64,000 bases of DNA from an uncultured Alphaproteobacteria bacterium (GCA_905479265.1 CAJQLX010000022.1:1-64000), one strand, 5' to 3'; positions 33,732 through 44,009 are shown, numbered from the stretch's first letter. Made by a program: numbers and translations. Notes: generated by a model from the sequence alone, not told the origin.

Positions 33732-36662
33732 ATGGCACCGCTGGATCAGGCTGGTGACGCAGCCTCTTACGACGACCCGCTCTCCGCGCTGACTGGCGCT
33801 AACGCTTCTTATATTGCTGACCTTTTTGCGCTGTACACGCAAAACCCGTCGGCGGTTGATTCCAATTGGCAAGAATTCTTCGCGGCGCTGAGCGACGATG
33901 AAGCTGCTCTGTTTGGCGATTTCAACGGTCCAAGCTGGAAGTCCCGAAGCACTCGAATTGTTGGCGCGATCAGCGCTGAGGAAGAAGCCGACCGTGCGGC
34001 TGCGGCAAAGAAGAAGCCAGCAGCGGCCGTTGGACTGGATTCCGAAGCTGCGAAGCTGGCAACGCAGGATTCCGTAGCGGCGCTGATGATGATCCGCGCC
34101 TACAGAATTCGCGGACATCTCAAGGCGGATCTCGACCCCTTAGGCTTGAAAAAGCAGGAAGAGCACGAAGAGCTGGAGCCAGCGACCTACGGCTTTACCG
34201 ATGCAGACATGAGCCGCGAAGTTTACATCAACAACGTCCTTGGCCTTGGCGAGTACGCGACGGTCGGACAAATCCTCGACCGGTGTCGCGCCACGTACTG
34301 CGGTAAAATCGGCGTTGAGTTCACGCACATCACCGATCCGCGTCAGAAGGCGTGGGTGCAAGAGCGGATCGAGGGCATCGAGAACAAGACCGACTTCACC
34401 GAAATGGGCAAGCGGACGATCTTGGAGCGCCTGACCCACGCTGAAGGTTTCGAAAACTTCCTCGACAAGAAATTCCCCGGCACCAAGCGGTTTGGCTTGG
34501 ATGGCGGTGAGACGATGATTCCCGCTTTGGAGCAAATCCTGAAGCGTGGCTCGCAACTGGGCTTGAAAGAAGTTGTGCTTGGCATGGCGCACCGTGGGCG
34601 GTTGAACGTGCTGGCGAACTTCATGAACAAGCCGTACCGGGCGATTCTGAACGAGTTCCTTGGCGGCTTTGCCTTCCCCGACGACATCAACGCGTCCGGC
34701 GACGTGAAATATCACTTGGGCTCATCCGCCGATCGTGAGTTTGATGGCGAGACGGTTCACCTGTCGCTCAACCCCAATCCATCGCACCTTGAGGCCGTAA
34801 ACCCGGTTGTGGTGGGTAAGACGCGGGCTAAGCAAGACCAGCATGGCGATACGGAACGGACCAAGGTCATGCCGATCTTGATCCATGGTGATGCGGCCTT
34901 TGCGGGTCAGGGCTTGGTGCCTGAGGTTCTGGATCTGACCGGCTTGAAGGGCTACCGCACAGGCGGCGTGATTAACTTCGTGATTAACAACCAGATTGGC
35001 TTCACCACCAATCCGGTCAATGCGCGTCCCGGTCCGTACTGTACGGACATCGCAAAGGCGATCGAGGCACCGATTTTCCATGTGAATGGCGACGATCCAG
35101 AAGCCGTGATTCACGTGGCGCGGATTGCGACGGAGTTTCGGCAGGAATTCAAGCAGGACGTTGTCATCGACATGTTCTGCTACCGTCGCTTTGGTCATAA
35201 CGAAGGCGACGAGCCCGCGTTCACCCAGCCGCTCATGTACAAGCAAATCAAGCAGCAACGCCCGACGCGTGCGCTCTATGCGGAAAAGCTGGCCGCCGAA
35301 AACGTGGTTTCTGCGGAAGAGTCGCAGCGCTTGCACGACGATTTCCAAGCGCTGATGGCCGAGGAATTCGAGGCTGCACAATCGTACAAGCCAAACAGCG
35401 CCGATTGGCTGGGTGGGTCTTGGCAAGGATTGAAGCGCGCCGAAGACGGCCCGCGTCGCGGCAAAACCGGCCTGTCCGTCGAGCAGTGGATGGTCTTGGC
35501 GGAACAGCTGCCATCCATGCCGGAGGACTTTGTACCGAACAAGAAAGTTGTCCGTCTGATGGACAACAAGCGCGAGATGTTTGAGTCTGGCGAGGGCTTC
35601 GATTGGGCAACGGCGGAGGCTATGGCCTTTGGCTCGCTGCTGATGGAAGGTGCTCCGATCCGGTTTTCAGGTCAGGATGTGCGCCGGGGGACGTTCACGC
35701 AGCGTCATGCGGTGCTGACGGACCAAGAAACCGAAGCGACGCACACGCCACTGGCGACTTTGTCAGAGGATCAGGCGCGGTTGGAGATCATCGACTCGCC
35801 CCTGTCCGAGTTGGGTGTTTTGGGGTTCGAGTACGGCTATTCTTATACCGAACCCAAGGCGCTGACCCTTTGGGAAGCGCAATTTGGTGATTTCTCTAAC
35901 GGCGCACAGATCATCATCGACCAGTTCATTTCATCGGCTGAAGCAAAATGGCTGCGGATGTCCGGGTTGGTGATGCTGCTCCCGCACGGCTACGAAGGCC
36001 AAGGCCCGGAGCACTCTTCAGCGCGGCTTGAGCGGTATTTGCAGATGTGCGGAGAAGACAACTGGCAGGTGGCGAATTGCACCACGCCAGCAAACTATTT
36101 CCACATCCTGCGCCGCCAACTGCGCCGGGATTTCCGGAAGCCGTTGGTGCTGATGACGCCGAAGTCACTGCTGCGTCACAAGCGGTGTGTTTCGTCCAAA
36201 GCTGCCTTTATGAACGGTTCGACCTTCCACCGGGTTTTGTTGGAAGATCGCTCGATGGACATGGCGGTGCGCAAAGACGCCAAGCGCGTGGTTCTGTGCA
36301 CGGGCAAGGTCTATTACGACTTGCTCGAAGAACGCGAACAGCGCGGTTTGGATCACGTCCATCTGGTGCGGGTCGAGCAGCTCTATCCGTTCCCAAGCAT
36401 CGCCTTGGCCGAAGAGATGGAGAGCTTCAAGCACTGTGAGTTCGTCTGGTGTCAGGAAGAGCCCAAAAACATGGGCGCTTGGACCCACGTTGATCCGTAC
36501 ATCGAAGACGTGCTGGAGCAGGTTGGCGCCCCAGCGGGACGTGCGGGTTACGCGGGCCGCGCGGCTGCGGCTTCACCGGCGACGGGCTCAGGCTCCTTGC
36601 ATAAAAAACAACAGGCAGCCTTGGTCGAAGCGGCTTTGGTTGGTCCGGTCAAGCGGCGCTAA
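33732..36662 (+). CDS. sucA: 2-oxoglutarate dehydrogenase E1 component
   Basis: Thiamine-diphosphate-dependent decarboxylase of the 2-oxoglutarate dehydrogenase complex. ATG at 33732 (AGGAAA upstream) gives 976 aa. The N-terminal SYIADLFALYTQNPSAVDSNWQEFF segment binds the E2 partner in this family. Core motifs: AHRGRLNVLANFMNKP, HLGSSADREF, NPSHLEAVNPVVVGK, the ThDP motif GDAAFAGQG...NNQIGFTT, and RFGHNEGDEPAFTQP; the C-terminal half has LPHGYEGQGPEHSSARLER and the final CQEEPKNMGAW. sucB follows after 33 bases. Confidence 0.97.
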   Translation: MAPLDQAGDAASYDDPLSALTGANASYIADLFALYTQNPSAVDSNWQEFFAALSDDEAALFGDFNGPSWKSRSTRIVGAISAEEEADRAAAAKKKPAAAVGLDSEAAKLATQDSVAALMMIRAYRIRGHLKADLDPLGLKKQEEHEELEPATYGFTDADMSREVYINNVLGLGEYATVGQILDRCRATYCGKIGVEFTHITDPRQKAWVQERIEGIENKTDFTEMGKRTILERLTHAEGFENFLDKKFPGTKRFGLDGGETMIPALEQILKRGSQLGLKEVVLGMAHRGRLNVLANFMNKPYRAILNEFLGGFAFPDDINASGDVKYHLGSSADREFDGETVHLSLNPNPSHLEAVNPVVVGKTRAKQDQHGDTERTKVMPILIHGDAAFAGQGLVPEVLDLTGLKGYRTGGVINFVINNQIGFTTNPVNARPGPYCTDIAKAIEAPIFHVNGDDPEAVIHVARIATEFRQEFKQDVVIDMFCYRRFGHNEGDEPAFTQPLMYKQIKQQRPTRALYAEKLAAENVVSAEESQRLHDDFQALMAEEFEAAQSYKPNSADWLGGSWQGLKRAEDGPRRGKTGLSVEQWMVLAEQLPSMPEDFVPNKKVVRLMDNKREMFESGEGFDWATAEAMAFGSLLMEGAPIRFSGQDVRRGTFTQRHAVLTDQETEATHTPLATLSEDQARLEIIDSPLSELGVLGFEYGYSYTEPKALTLWEAQFGDFSNGAQIIIDQFISSAEAKWLRMSGLVMLLPHGYEGQGPEHSSARLERYLQMCGEDNWQVANCTTPANYFHILRRQLRRDFRKPLVLMTPKSLLRHKRCVSSKAAFMNGSTFHRVLLEDRSMDMAVRKDAKRVVLCTGKVYYDLLEEREQRGLDHVHLVRVEQLYPFPSIALAEEMESFKHCEFVWCQEEPKNMGAWTHVDPYIEDVLEQVGAPAGRAGYAGRAAAASPATGSGSLHKKQQAALVEAALVGPVKRR

Positions 36663-36695
36663 GTCGCTTTCTACATAGTAAAAGGAAAACAGCGA

Positions 36696-37880
36696 ATGGC
36701 TGTAGAAATCGTCGTCCCTGTCTTGGGCGAATCTGTTACCGAAGCGACCGTTGCTCAGTGGCTCAAGCAGCCCGGTGAAGCCGTGGCGCAAGACGAGCCG
36801 CTGGTCGAACTGGAAACAGACAAGGTAACGCTCGAAGTTGGTGCACCTGCAAACGGTGTCGTGGCTTCGGTTTTGGCGGAAGAAGGCGCTACCGTAGAGG
36901 TTGGTGCTGTTCTTGGGATGATGGAAGCGGGCGCTGCGCCTGTGGCGGCTCCGGCTGCTGCGCCGACGCCTTCGCCTGCCGCGGCGGCTCCGGCTCCGGC
37001 TCCGGCTGCACCAGCGCCAAAGCCCTCTGCTGCGCCTGCGGCTGGTGCGCGGGTGATGCCGTCTGATGCGCTGAAGGCTGCAAAAGCTGGTTCCTGGCCG
37101 GAGGGTCACGTATCTGGTGCGGTTGCAAGCAAGGCCTCTGGCCTGACCCCAACGGACCAATTACCGCCCCGTCAGCCCGGCGGTGAAGAAGAAATCGTTC
37201 GCATGTCGCGACTGCGCCAGACCATCGCGCGACGCTTGAAAGAAGCGCAAGATACCGCTGCGATGCTCACGACGTTCAACGATGTTGATATGTCTGCGGT
37301 GATGAATCTGCGCAAATCGCACCAAGATGCGTTTGTGAAGAAGTACGGCATCAAGCTGGGTTTCATGTCCTTCTTTGCGAAGGCTTGTGTGGCCGCGTTG
37401 CAAGAGTTGCCAGCGGTCAACGCCGAGATTTACGGCACCGACATCATCTACAAGAACTACTACAACATCGGTGTCGCTGTCGGCACGGAGAACGGCTTGG
37501 TGGTTCCAGTGATCCGTGATGCGGATCAGATGGGTTTTGCGGATATCGAGAACAGCATCTCTGATTTCGGGAAGCGCGCGCGGGATGGCAAGCTGTCTAT
37601 GGCCGAAATGTCCGGCGGGACGTTCACCATTTCCAATGGCGGCATTTACGGCTCCATGCTGTCAACGCCGATTCTGAACCAGCCACAGAGCGCCATTTTG
37701 GGCATGCACAAAATCGAAGATCGCCCAATTGCGGTGAACGGTGAAGTTGTCATTCGCCCGATGATGTACCTCGCGCTGTCCTACGATCACCGAATTGTCG
37801 ACGGTCGGGAAGCGGTGACGTTCTTGGTCAAGGTGAAGGAAAACATCGAAGACCCGAGCCGGTTGCTGTTTGGCGTTTAA
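36696..37880 (+). CDS. sucB: Dihydrolipoyl succinyltransferase (2-oxoglutarate dehydrogenase E2)
   Basis: Lipoyl domain at residues 1-77 with the lipoylated Lys in ETDKVTLEV, then an Ala/Pro-rich flexible linker, then the catalytic acyltransferase domain (~160-394) with [28 protein letters not shown], and the active-site [12 protein letters not shown]. The peripheral E3-binding segment, normally ~35 residues after the linker, is unusual: [18 protein letters not shown] and [11 protein letters not shown] only faintly match, and the expected GxxGRxxKxD element is absent. Length of 394 aa is normal. A terminator follows; no lpd gene is adjacent. Confidence 0.95.
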   Translation: MAVEIVVPVLGESVTEATVAQWLKQPGEAVAQDEPLVELETDKVTLEVGAPANGVVASVLAEEGATVEVGAVLGMMEAGAAPVAAPAAAPTPSPAAAAPAPAPAAPAPKPSAAPAAGARVMPSDALKAAKAGSWPEGHVSGAVASKASGLTPTDQLPPRQPGGEEEIVRMSRLRQTIARRLKEAQDTAAMLTTFNDVDMSAVMNLRKSHQDAFVKKYGIKLGFMSFFAKACVAALQELPAVNAEIYGTDIIYKNYYNIGVAVGTENGLVVPVIRDADQMGFADIENSISDFGKRARDGKLSMAEMSGGTFTISNGGIYGSMLSTPILNQPQSAILGMHKIEDRPIAVNGEVVIRPMMYLALSYDHRIVDGREAVTFLVKVKENIEDPSRLLFGV

Positions 37881-37910
37881 GCCCCAAGCACCGGATCGAA
37901 GCGTTGAAAG

Positions 37911-37934
37911 AGGGGGCATTGGCCCCCTTTTTTT
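37911..37934 (+). terminator. Rho-independent terminator after sucB
   Basis: Perfect 7-bp stem AGGGGGC/GCCCCCT with ATTG loop, running into seven T. It separates sucB from the convergent metZ gene. Confidence 0.95.
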
Positions 37935-37940
37935 GTGGCT

Positions 37941-39161
37941 CTAGTCGATCATGCGCAGAGCGTTTTCCAAGTCGGTTTTCAAGTCCCCGACGTCTTCGAG
38001 GCCAACGCTCAGCCGGATCAGATTGTTGGAAATGCCAACCTCCCACCGCGCCTCTTCACTCAATACGCGGTGCGTGGTGGTCGCCGGGTGGGTGACCAGA
38101 GATTTGCTGTCGCCAAGGTTGTTCGAGATACGGATGAGACGCAGGGCGTTCAATACCTTGAAGGCATTGGCCTTTCCTCCTGCCACTTGGAAGGCCACGA
38201 GCGTACCACCGTTTCGCATTTGTCTTGAGGCGATCTCTCGTTGAGGGTGGCTTTGGAGACCGGGGTAAGACACGCGATCGATGGCGTCATGACCTTCCAA
38301 GTGTTCAGCAATGTTTAGGGCGTTATCGGCCATGCGCGACACCCGCAAATCCAGCGTTTCCAGCGCCTTAGCCAGCGTCCATGCGTTGAATGGGCTGAGC
38401 GATGGGCCCGTGTGGCGGACAAAATCTTGCAGGTGGTCGGTGTAGAATTGCTCAGAACAGCAAACAGCACCGCCCATGCAGCGGCCCTGTCCATCGATGT
38501 GCTTGGTGGCGGAGTAGGTGATGACGTCCGCCCCGAGCGGGGTGGCGCGTTGGACCACGGGCGAGGCAAAAGCGTTATCGACGACAAACGTGATACCGGC
38601 GGCCTTGGCAATCTTTCCCACCGCCGCAACATCGACCAAAGCAAGGGTTGGATTGGCCGGTGTTTCGCAGAAGAAAACTTTCGTGTGCTTCGTAATCGCG
38701 GATTCCCAAGCTGCGAGGTCGGTTCCATCCACGAGCGTGTAGGAAATGCCATAGCGTGGGAGCAGGGTGGTGATGACCTGCAGGCACGAACCAAACAGCG
38801 CCTTTGACGCGACGAGGTGATCGCCCGCCTGCAGCCGGCAAGCGAGGGCCGCGTGCATCGCCGCCATCCCACTGGATACCGCAACACATCGCTCTGTTCC
38901 TTCTAAAGCGGCGAGGCGCTGTTCGAACAGGCTGACGGTTGGATTGCCATAGCGGGAATAGATGTACCCATCATCCTCGCCTTTGAAACGGGCTTCAGCC
39001 TGTTCTGCGCTGTCGTAGACGTAGCCTGATGTCAGGTACAGGGCTTCGGCGGTTTCACCGAAACCGGAGCGTTCCATGCCGTTGTGGATCAGTTGGGACT
39101 GAACTGACCATTCTGGCGTCTGATCGTCTGAATTTGGGATATGCAGCATGACCTTCGACAC
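37941..39161 (-). CDS. metZ: O-succinylhomoserine sulfhydrylase
   Basis: PLP enzyme that makes homocysteine directly from O-succinylhomoserine and sulfide. Cys/Met-metabolism fold type I marks: YIYSRYGNPTVSLFEQRLAALEG, SSGMAAMHAAL, ETPANPTLALVDV, VVDNAFASPV and the PLP-lysine segment SATKHIDGQGR. The start is GTG at 39161 or ATG at 39149. The call of MetZ over cystathionine gamma-synthase rests on similarity to alphaproteobacterial MetZ (SATKHIDGQGR); substrate choice cannot be proven by eye. Divergent from an Lrp-type regulator that may control it. Confidence 0.9.
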   Translation of the reverse strand: MSKVMLHIPNSDDQTPEWSVQSQLIHNGMERSGFGETAEALYLTSGYVYDSAEQAEARFKGEDDGYIYSRYGNPTVSLFEQRLAALEGTERCVAVSSGMAAMHAALACRLQAGDHLVASKALFGSCLQVITTLLPRYGISYTLVDGTDLAAWESAITKHTKVFFCETPANPTLALVDVAAVGKIAKAAGITFVVDNAFASPVVQRATPLGADVITYSATKHIDGQGRCMGGAVCCSEQFYTDHLQDFVRHTGPSLSPFNAWTLAKALETLDLRVSRMADNALNIAEHLEGHDAIDRVSYPGLQSHPQREIASRQMRNGGTLVAFQVAGGKANAFKVLNALRLIRISNNLGDSKSLVTHPATTTHRVLSEEARWEVGISNNLIRLSVGLEDVGDLKTDLENALRMID

Positions 39162-39301
39162 TTTGCGTTACGGTTGTGTATGAGTCTGATGCCGCTTTGG
39201 GTGAGATTTTCCCAATAAAATCCGTATTTTCCACTAAGATTTTGAAAAGTCATGAATAGGAAGTATAAAGTTGCGGAAATAAGGATTTGAGAAGAACAAA
39301 T

Positions 39302-39757
39302 ATGCAGTTCGATGACACGGATAGAAAAATCCTCCGCTTGATCCAAGTCGATGCGACCCTTCCGTTGGAAGAAATCGCCCGGCAAATCGGTTCAACCAAG
39401 TCTCCGGTGTGGAACCGGATTAAGAAGCTGAAAGCGGCGGGTGTTATTGATCGCGAGGTCGCTATTCTCAACGGCAACAGCATTGGGCTGACCGAGACGT
39501 TTTTCATCGCCATTCGGACGGATCAGCATACAAGCGATTGGTTGGGGCGTTTTACGGAGATCGTCAATGAAATGCCGGAGATATTGGAATGTCATCGGCT
39601 GGCTGGCGATGTTGATTACATCATGAAAATCCGCGTTGCGAGTACCCGTGATTACGACCTGTTCTACAAGCGGTTTATTGGGCGGATTAACCTGTTCAAC
39701 GTGACATCCAGCTTGTCGATGGAGGTCATTAAGGAAACCACGGCGCTCAAAGTCTAA
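39302..39757 (+). CDS. Lrp/AsnC family transcriptional regulator
   Basis: 151 residues from the ATG at 39302 (GAGAAG upstream). Helix-turn-helix at ~1-55: DTDRKILRLIQVDATLPLEEIARQIG and SPVWNRIKKLKAAGVI; then a RAM ligand-binding domain with ECHRLAGDVDYIMKIRVAS. Divergent orientation to metZ with a 140-base AT-rich spacer suggests it senses an amino acid and controls methionine synthesis; this is inference from position. Confidence 0.93.
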   Translation: MQFDDTDRKILRLIQVDATLPLEEIARQIGSTKSPVWNRIKKLKAAGVIDREVAILNGNSIGLTETFFIAIRTDQHTSDWLGRFTEIVNEMPEILECHRLAGDVDYIMKIRVASTRDYDLFYKRFIGRINLFNVTSSLSMEVIKETTALKV

Positions 39758-39797
39758 GAGGCTGGCTTGGCGCGCCGTGGTTGTCTTGCTGTCCTTC

Positions 39798-41303
39798 TTA
39801 GCCCGCGGCGGCGGGGTTAAAGAAGATAAACGTGACCAGCACGAACAGCGGCATCAGGATGCCGACTGACCATGCCATGTAGCCAAAGAACGACGGCATT
39901 TTGATCCCGCGATCTTCGGCGATGGAGCGAACCATGAAGTTCGGCGCATTACCGATATAGGTGACCGCGCCCATAAAGACGGCACCGGCGGAAATGGCCA
40001 ATAGCGTCTGACTGAGCTCGCCCATCAACTGCTCTGGATCACCGCCTGCGGTATTGAAGAACACGAGGTAGGTTGGCGCGTTATCGAGGAAGCTGGACAG
40101 GATGCCGGTTGCCCAGAAGTACGCGGCATTGAACGGTGCGCCATCGGATTGCGTCACCCCGTCGATGACCCAGCCAAGCGCGCCATCGGAACCTGCGCGC
40201 AGGATGGCCAGCGCGGGGATGATGGTCATGAAGATACCGGCGAACAAGGTCGCAACTTCGATGATGGGGAACCACGTAAAGCCGTTCAAACGGCGGCTTT
40301 CGTTGACGGTGAGCAGCAGCGATAGACCCGCGAGCCCGACCAGTCCGAAATCTCGGATCAAGTTGGCGAGTTTGATGTCTACGTCATAGATCATGAAGTG
40401 CGCCGAGGTGCCAAAGGGCGCCGGAAGATCGGCGGCAAAGCCGGAGTAGAGCACAAAGGCGACAACGCCCGCGAGCAGCAGCAGGTTTACGCTGCCTTCG
40501 AGCCCAAGCTTTTCGCCCTCTTTACCGGTTTCGATGTTGTTCATCGGCACGGTTTCATCTTCGCGGCGGCTGAGCACTGTATCAACAACGAAGTACAGGA
40601 CCAGCAGGATCACGGACAGCATCAGCATGGGCAGGAACATAGCCTGTGTGGGCCAGAAGAAGCTGACGCCCTTCAGGAAGCCCAAAAACAGTGGTGGGTC
40701 ACCCAAGGGCGACAGCGAGCCACCGATATTGGCAACAAGGAAGATGAAGAAAACGATGGTGTGAACGCGGTGCTTGCGGTGGTCATTGGCGCGGCACAGC
40801 GGGCGAATGAGCAGCATGGCTGCGCCGGTTGTGCCCATGAAGGAGGCGAGAATGGTGCCAATGGCGAGAATACCGGTATTCAGCACGGGCGTTCCGACCA
40901 ACGATCCCTTGATCCGCACACCGCCAGAGACGGTAAACAGCGCAAACAGCAGAATGATAAACGGCAGGTATTCATGCATGAACGTTTCCCATGCGAGGAA
41001 CGTCGTCGTTTGGAAGCCGTAAATCACCAAACACGGGACCAGAAAACACAGCGCCCAAAAGGCGCTGATCTTGCCAAAGTGATGGTGCCACAGCCGTGGA
41101 ATAAACAGCGGCATCAGGGCAATCGATAGCAACATCCCGGCAAAAGGCAGCACCCAGAGCAGGTTCAGGTCCGTACCTGGCAGATGATAACCGCCATGCC
41201 CGGCCTCAGCGCCGTAAGCGGTTCCGGCGGTTCCCAGTCCCGTGACCAAGAAGAGTGCAACTATGCCAAGCAAACGGTTCAGCGGGGCGATATGGCCGAT
41301 CAT
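39798..41303 (-). CDS. NhaD-type sodium:proton antiporter (ion transporter superfamily)
   Basis: 501 residues with about 12 hydrophobic segments. Characteristic stretches: NLLWVLPFAGMLLSIALMPL, GTPVLNTGILAIGTILASFMGTTGAAMLLIRPL, and NIGGSLSPLGDPPLFLGFLKGVSFFW in the first half; FSSFLDNAP-like motif (ILSSFLDNAPTYLVFF) and AVTYIGNAPNFMVRSIAE in the second. These paired SPLGDPP and DNAPT motifs mark the ArsB/NhaD branch. A role in Na+/H+ exchange is likely, in line with a marine or saline habitat, but the ion is not proven. Predicted cleavable N-terminal signal (GLGTAGTAYGAEA). Confidence 0.87.
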   Translation of the reverse strand: MIGHIAPLNRLLGIVALFLVTGLGTAGTAYGAEAGHGGYHLPGTDLNLLWVLPFAGMLLSIALMPLFIPRLWHHHFGKISAFWALCFLVPCLVIYGFQTTTFLAWETFMHEYLPFIILLFALFTVSGGVRIKGSLVGTPVLNTGILAIGTILASFMGTTGAAMLLIRPLCRANDHRKHRVHTIVFFIFLVANIGGSLSPLGDPPLFLGFLKGVSFFWPTQAMFLPMLMLSVILLVLYFVVDTVLSRREDETVPMNNIETGKEGEKLGLEGSVNLLLLAGVVAFVLYSGFAADLPAPFGTSAHFMIYDVDIKLANLIRDFGLVGLAGLSLLLTVNESRRLNGFTWFPIIEVATLFAGIFMTIIPALAILRAGSDGALGWVIDGVTQSDGAPFNAAYFWATGILSSFLDNAPTYLVFFNTAGGDPEQLMGELSQTLLAISAGAVFMGAVTYIGNAPNFMVRSIAEDRGIKMPSFFGYMAWSVGILMPLFVLVTFIFFNPAAAG

Positions 41304-41342
41304 TGGTTTTCCTGAAAATCGTGTGAAAGTGTTAAGGGGGAG

Positions 41343-42101
41343 TTAGGACGCAGAGAGGGATGATTCAACCGCTTTCCAAGTCCCATGTTGGTGAATTTCA
41401 ACACCAGAGAACCCGATCTTATAGGCCATCGTCTCGGATCCTTTGATCCAATAGCCGAGGTAGAACTTGGGCAGGTGTAGCAATTTCAAATGTTCAACGG
41501 TGTCGAGGATGCAGAATGTCCCAAGCGACCGGCGGGTCTCGTCCGGGCAAAAGAAGGAATAAACCGCCGACAGACCGTCTTCCATAGCATCAAACAGCAT
41601 ACAGGCCTTTAACGCACCGTCGCTGTCCCGCCACTCAAGCAGGCCGGATTCGACCGTGGACTGATCAATCATCATGCGCAGGTCGTCCGGCGTCATCAGC
41701 GCCATTTCTGACACGCCGTGGCGCGCGCGGATATAGCGATCAAACAACGCCCAATGTTCGGGCGTGCATTCGTTGACCCGAACGGAGCGGGTTAAATCGC
41801 GGTTGCGGTTGATGATCTTTCGATGCGTCCGCGAGGTCCGGTGAGAAGCAACGTCGATGCGAGCGGACATGCATGCATTGCACGACGGGCAAGCGGGGCG
41901 ATAGGCGATCTCGTGGCTGCGGCGAAAGCCCGACCAGCTGAGCGCGTCAAAAGCTTCATCATCACCATGATCCAAAGCCGTTATCAGCTTCCGCTCCGTG
42001 CGGTTCGGCAAATACGGGCAGGGCGCCGGAGCGGTCATGTAGAACACGCGCTCAATCTGCGACCAGTCATGGCGAAGGAATGTTTGGTTTTCGTTCGACA
42101 T
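41343..42101 (-). CDS. bpt: Aspartate/glutamate leucyltransferase (Bpt)
   Basis: Transfers Leu from Leu-tRNA to N-terminal Asp or Glu, creating a ClpS-recognised N-degron. 252 residues from the ATG at 42101; the TTG at 42170 adds a non-conserved tail. Marks of the ATE/Bpt family: CPYLPNRTERKLIT, SGFRRSHEIAYRPACPSCNACMSARIDV with its cysteine cluster, DRYIRARH, and SAVYSFFCPDETRRSLGTFCILDTVEHLK, then YLGYWIKGSETMAYKIGF. Length is usual for Bpt (~240 aa). Its partner genes clpS and clpA lie 17 kb away in this window. Confidence 0.93.
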   Translation of the reverse strand: MSNENQTFLRHDWSQIERVFYMTAPAPCPYLPNRTERKLITALDHGDDEAFDALSWSGFRRSHEIAYRPACPSCNACMSARIDVASHRTSRTHRKIINRNRDLTRSVRVNECTPEHWALFDRYIRARHGVSEMALMTPDDLRMMIDQSTVESGLLEWRDSDGALKACMLFDAMEDGLSAVYSFFCPDETRRSLGTFCILDTVEHLKLLHLPKFYLGYWIKGSETMAYKIGFSGVEIHQHGTWKAVESSLSAS

Positions 42102-42268
42102 GAACTTATCAGTGGCGGTTTGATTGGGTGAGGTCAAGGCTGGGCTGATATTAGCACGCTCAATTGCCAAGCTTGGCAGGGACCACTACAACAAAAGAAC
42201 GTGAGTTGACGTCTGCTAGGCGTCAGAACCGTTTTTGCTGAGTCATCCAGGGGAGGACGTCCGGAATC

Positions 42269-43996
42269 ATGGGCGCTGACAAAAAGATCGATAAATCGAA
42301 ACTGCCAAGTCGTCACACCACCGTAGGGCCAGAGCGTGCGCCGCACCGCTCTTACCTGCACGCGATGGGTTTGGGCGACGATGAAATCGCACAGCCGCTG
42401 ATCGGCGTTGCGACCACATGGAACGAAGCTGCGCCTTGTAACATTTCGCTGTCGCGTCAAGCGCAAGTGGTGAAGCGGGGCGTGGAGCACGCGCACGGGA
42501 CACCGCGTGAGTTTACCACCATCACCGTCACCGACGGCATCGCCATGGGCCACGAAGGCATGAAGTCTTCACTGGTTTCCCGTGAAGTGATTGCCGACTC
42601 CGTTGAGCTGACCATGCGTGGTCATTGTTACGATGGTTTGGTCGGTTTGGCAGGTTGTGACAAATCGCTACCCGGCATGATGATGGCGATGGTTCGTCTG
42701 AATGTACCGTCCGTGTTCCTGTATGGCGGTTCCATTCTGCCCGGCACGTTCAAAGGCCGCGATGTAACCGTGCAGGACTTGTTCGAAGCCGTTGGTCAGC
42801 ATGCTGTTGGTGAAATGTCTGACGAAGACTTGCACCTGTTGGAATGCATGGCGTGTCCTTCTGCGGGCTCCTGTGGCGCACAGTTCACTGCGAACACCAT
42901 GGCCTGTGTTTCTGAAGCCATCGGTCTGGCGTTACCGCACTCTGCTGGCGCGCCGGCACCGTACGAGATCCGTGACACTTTCGCGCATAAATCGGGTGAA
43001 GCGGTCATGTCGCTGATCGAAATGAACCTGCGCCCTCGTGATATCGTGACTCGTAAGTCGCTGGAAAACGCTGCGCGGGTTGTGGCGGCGACGGGGGGTT
43101 CGACCAACGCTGGTCTGCACCTGCCTGCGATCGCACACGAATGCGGCATCGACTTTGATCTGCATGATGTCTGTGACATTTTCCGCGATACCCCTTACAT
43201 CGCTGACCTCAAGCCCGGCGGTAAGTACGTGGCGAAGGACTTGTTCGAGATTGGCGGCGTGCCGATTGTGATCAAGGCGCTGATTGAAGGCGGCTACATC
43301 CACACGGATTGCATCACCACGACCGGCAAGACCATCGGTGAAAACCATGAGAAGATTGCGTTCCCAGAGGGCAACAAGGTCGTTTATCCCGTTTCCAACG
43401 CCATCACGCCGACCGGCGGTGTCGTGGGTCTGCGCGGCAATCTGGCTCCAGAAGGCGCAATCGTGAAGGTTGCGGGTATGGAAGTGCAGAACTTCAGCGG
43501 TCCAGCACGCGTTTTTGAGTGTGAAGAAGACTGCTTTGCTGCGGTTCAGAAGGGTGACTATCAGGACGGCGAAGTTCTGGTGATCCGCAACGAAGGGCCA
43601 AAGGGTGGTCCGGGCATGCGTGAAATGCTCTCCACCACCGCAGCGATCTACGGCCAAGGCCGAGGCGACAAGGTGGCACTGATCACCGACGGTCGCTTCT
43701 CGGGCGCGACCCGCGGTTTCTGTGTTGGTCACGTTGGTCCAGAAGCTGCTGTTGGTGGGCCGATTGGCTTGCTGCAGAACGGCGATCTGATCTCAATCGA
43801 CGCGGTTTCCGGTTTGATGACCGTTGACCTGTCGGACGAGGAATTGGAGCGTCGCCGGGGCGAGTGGAAGCCGCGCACGCACAACTACAATTCCGGTGCG
43901 ATCTGGCGTTACGCGCAAACAGTCGGTTCGGCTGAGAAGGGCGCGGTCTGTCATCCGGGCGGTAAAGGCGAAACACACGTTTACGCTGACATTTAA
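42269..43996 (+). CDS. ilvD: Dihydroxy-acid dehydratase
   Basis: Dehydrates 2,3-dihydroxy acids in isoleucine and valine synthesis. 575 residues. Conserved cluster cysteines occur in APCNISL, GLAGCDKSLPGMMMA and SAGSCGAQFTANTM; other marks are TDGIAMGHEGMKSSLVSRE, ATGGSTNAGLHLPAIAHE, GNLAPEGAIVKVAG, and TDGRFSGATRGFCVGHVGPEA with the catalytic Ser region. The three-cysteine pattern suits the [2Fe-2S] or related cluster of this family, supplied by the Fe-S systems in the window. Standalone, followed by a stem-loop. Confidence 0.97.
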   Translation: MGADKKIDKSKLPSRHTTVGPERAPHRSYLHAMGLGDDEIAQPLIGVATTWNEAAPCNISLSRQAQVVKRGVEHAHGTPREFTTITVTDGIAMGHEGMKSSLVSREVIADSVELTMRGHCYDGLVGLAGCDKSLPGMMMAMVRLNVPSVFLYGGSILPGTFKGRDVTVQDLFEAVGQHAVGEMSDEDLHLLECMACPSAGSCGAQFTANTMACVSEAIGLALPHSAGAPAPYEIRDTFAHKSGEAVMSLIEMNLRPRDIVTRKSLENAARVVAATGGSTNAGLHLPAIAHECGIDFDLHDVCDIFRDTPYIADLKPGGKYVAKDLFEIGGVPIVIKALIEGGYIHTDCITTTGKTIGENHEKIAFPEGNKVVYPVSNAITPTGGVVGLRGNLAPEGAIVKVAGMEVQNFSGPARVFECEEDCFAAVQKGDYQDGEVLVIRNEGPKGGPGMREMLSTTAAIYGQGRGDKVALITDGRFSGATRGFCVGHVGPEAAVGGPIGLLQNGDLISIDAVSGLMTVDLSDEELERRRGEWKPRTHNYNSGAIWRYAQTVGSAEKGAVCHPGGKGETHVYADI

Positions 43997-44009
43997 CAAC
44001 ACGAGAGAC

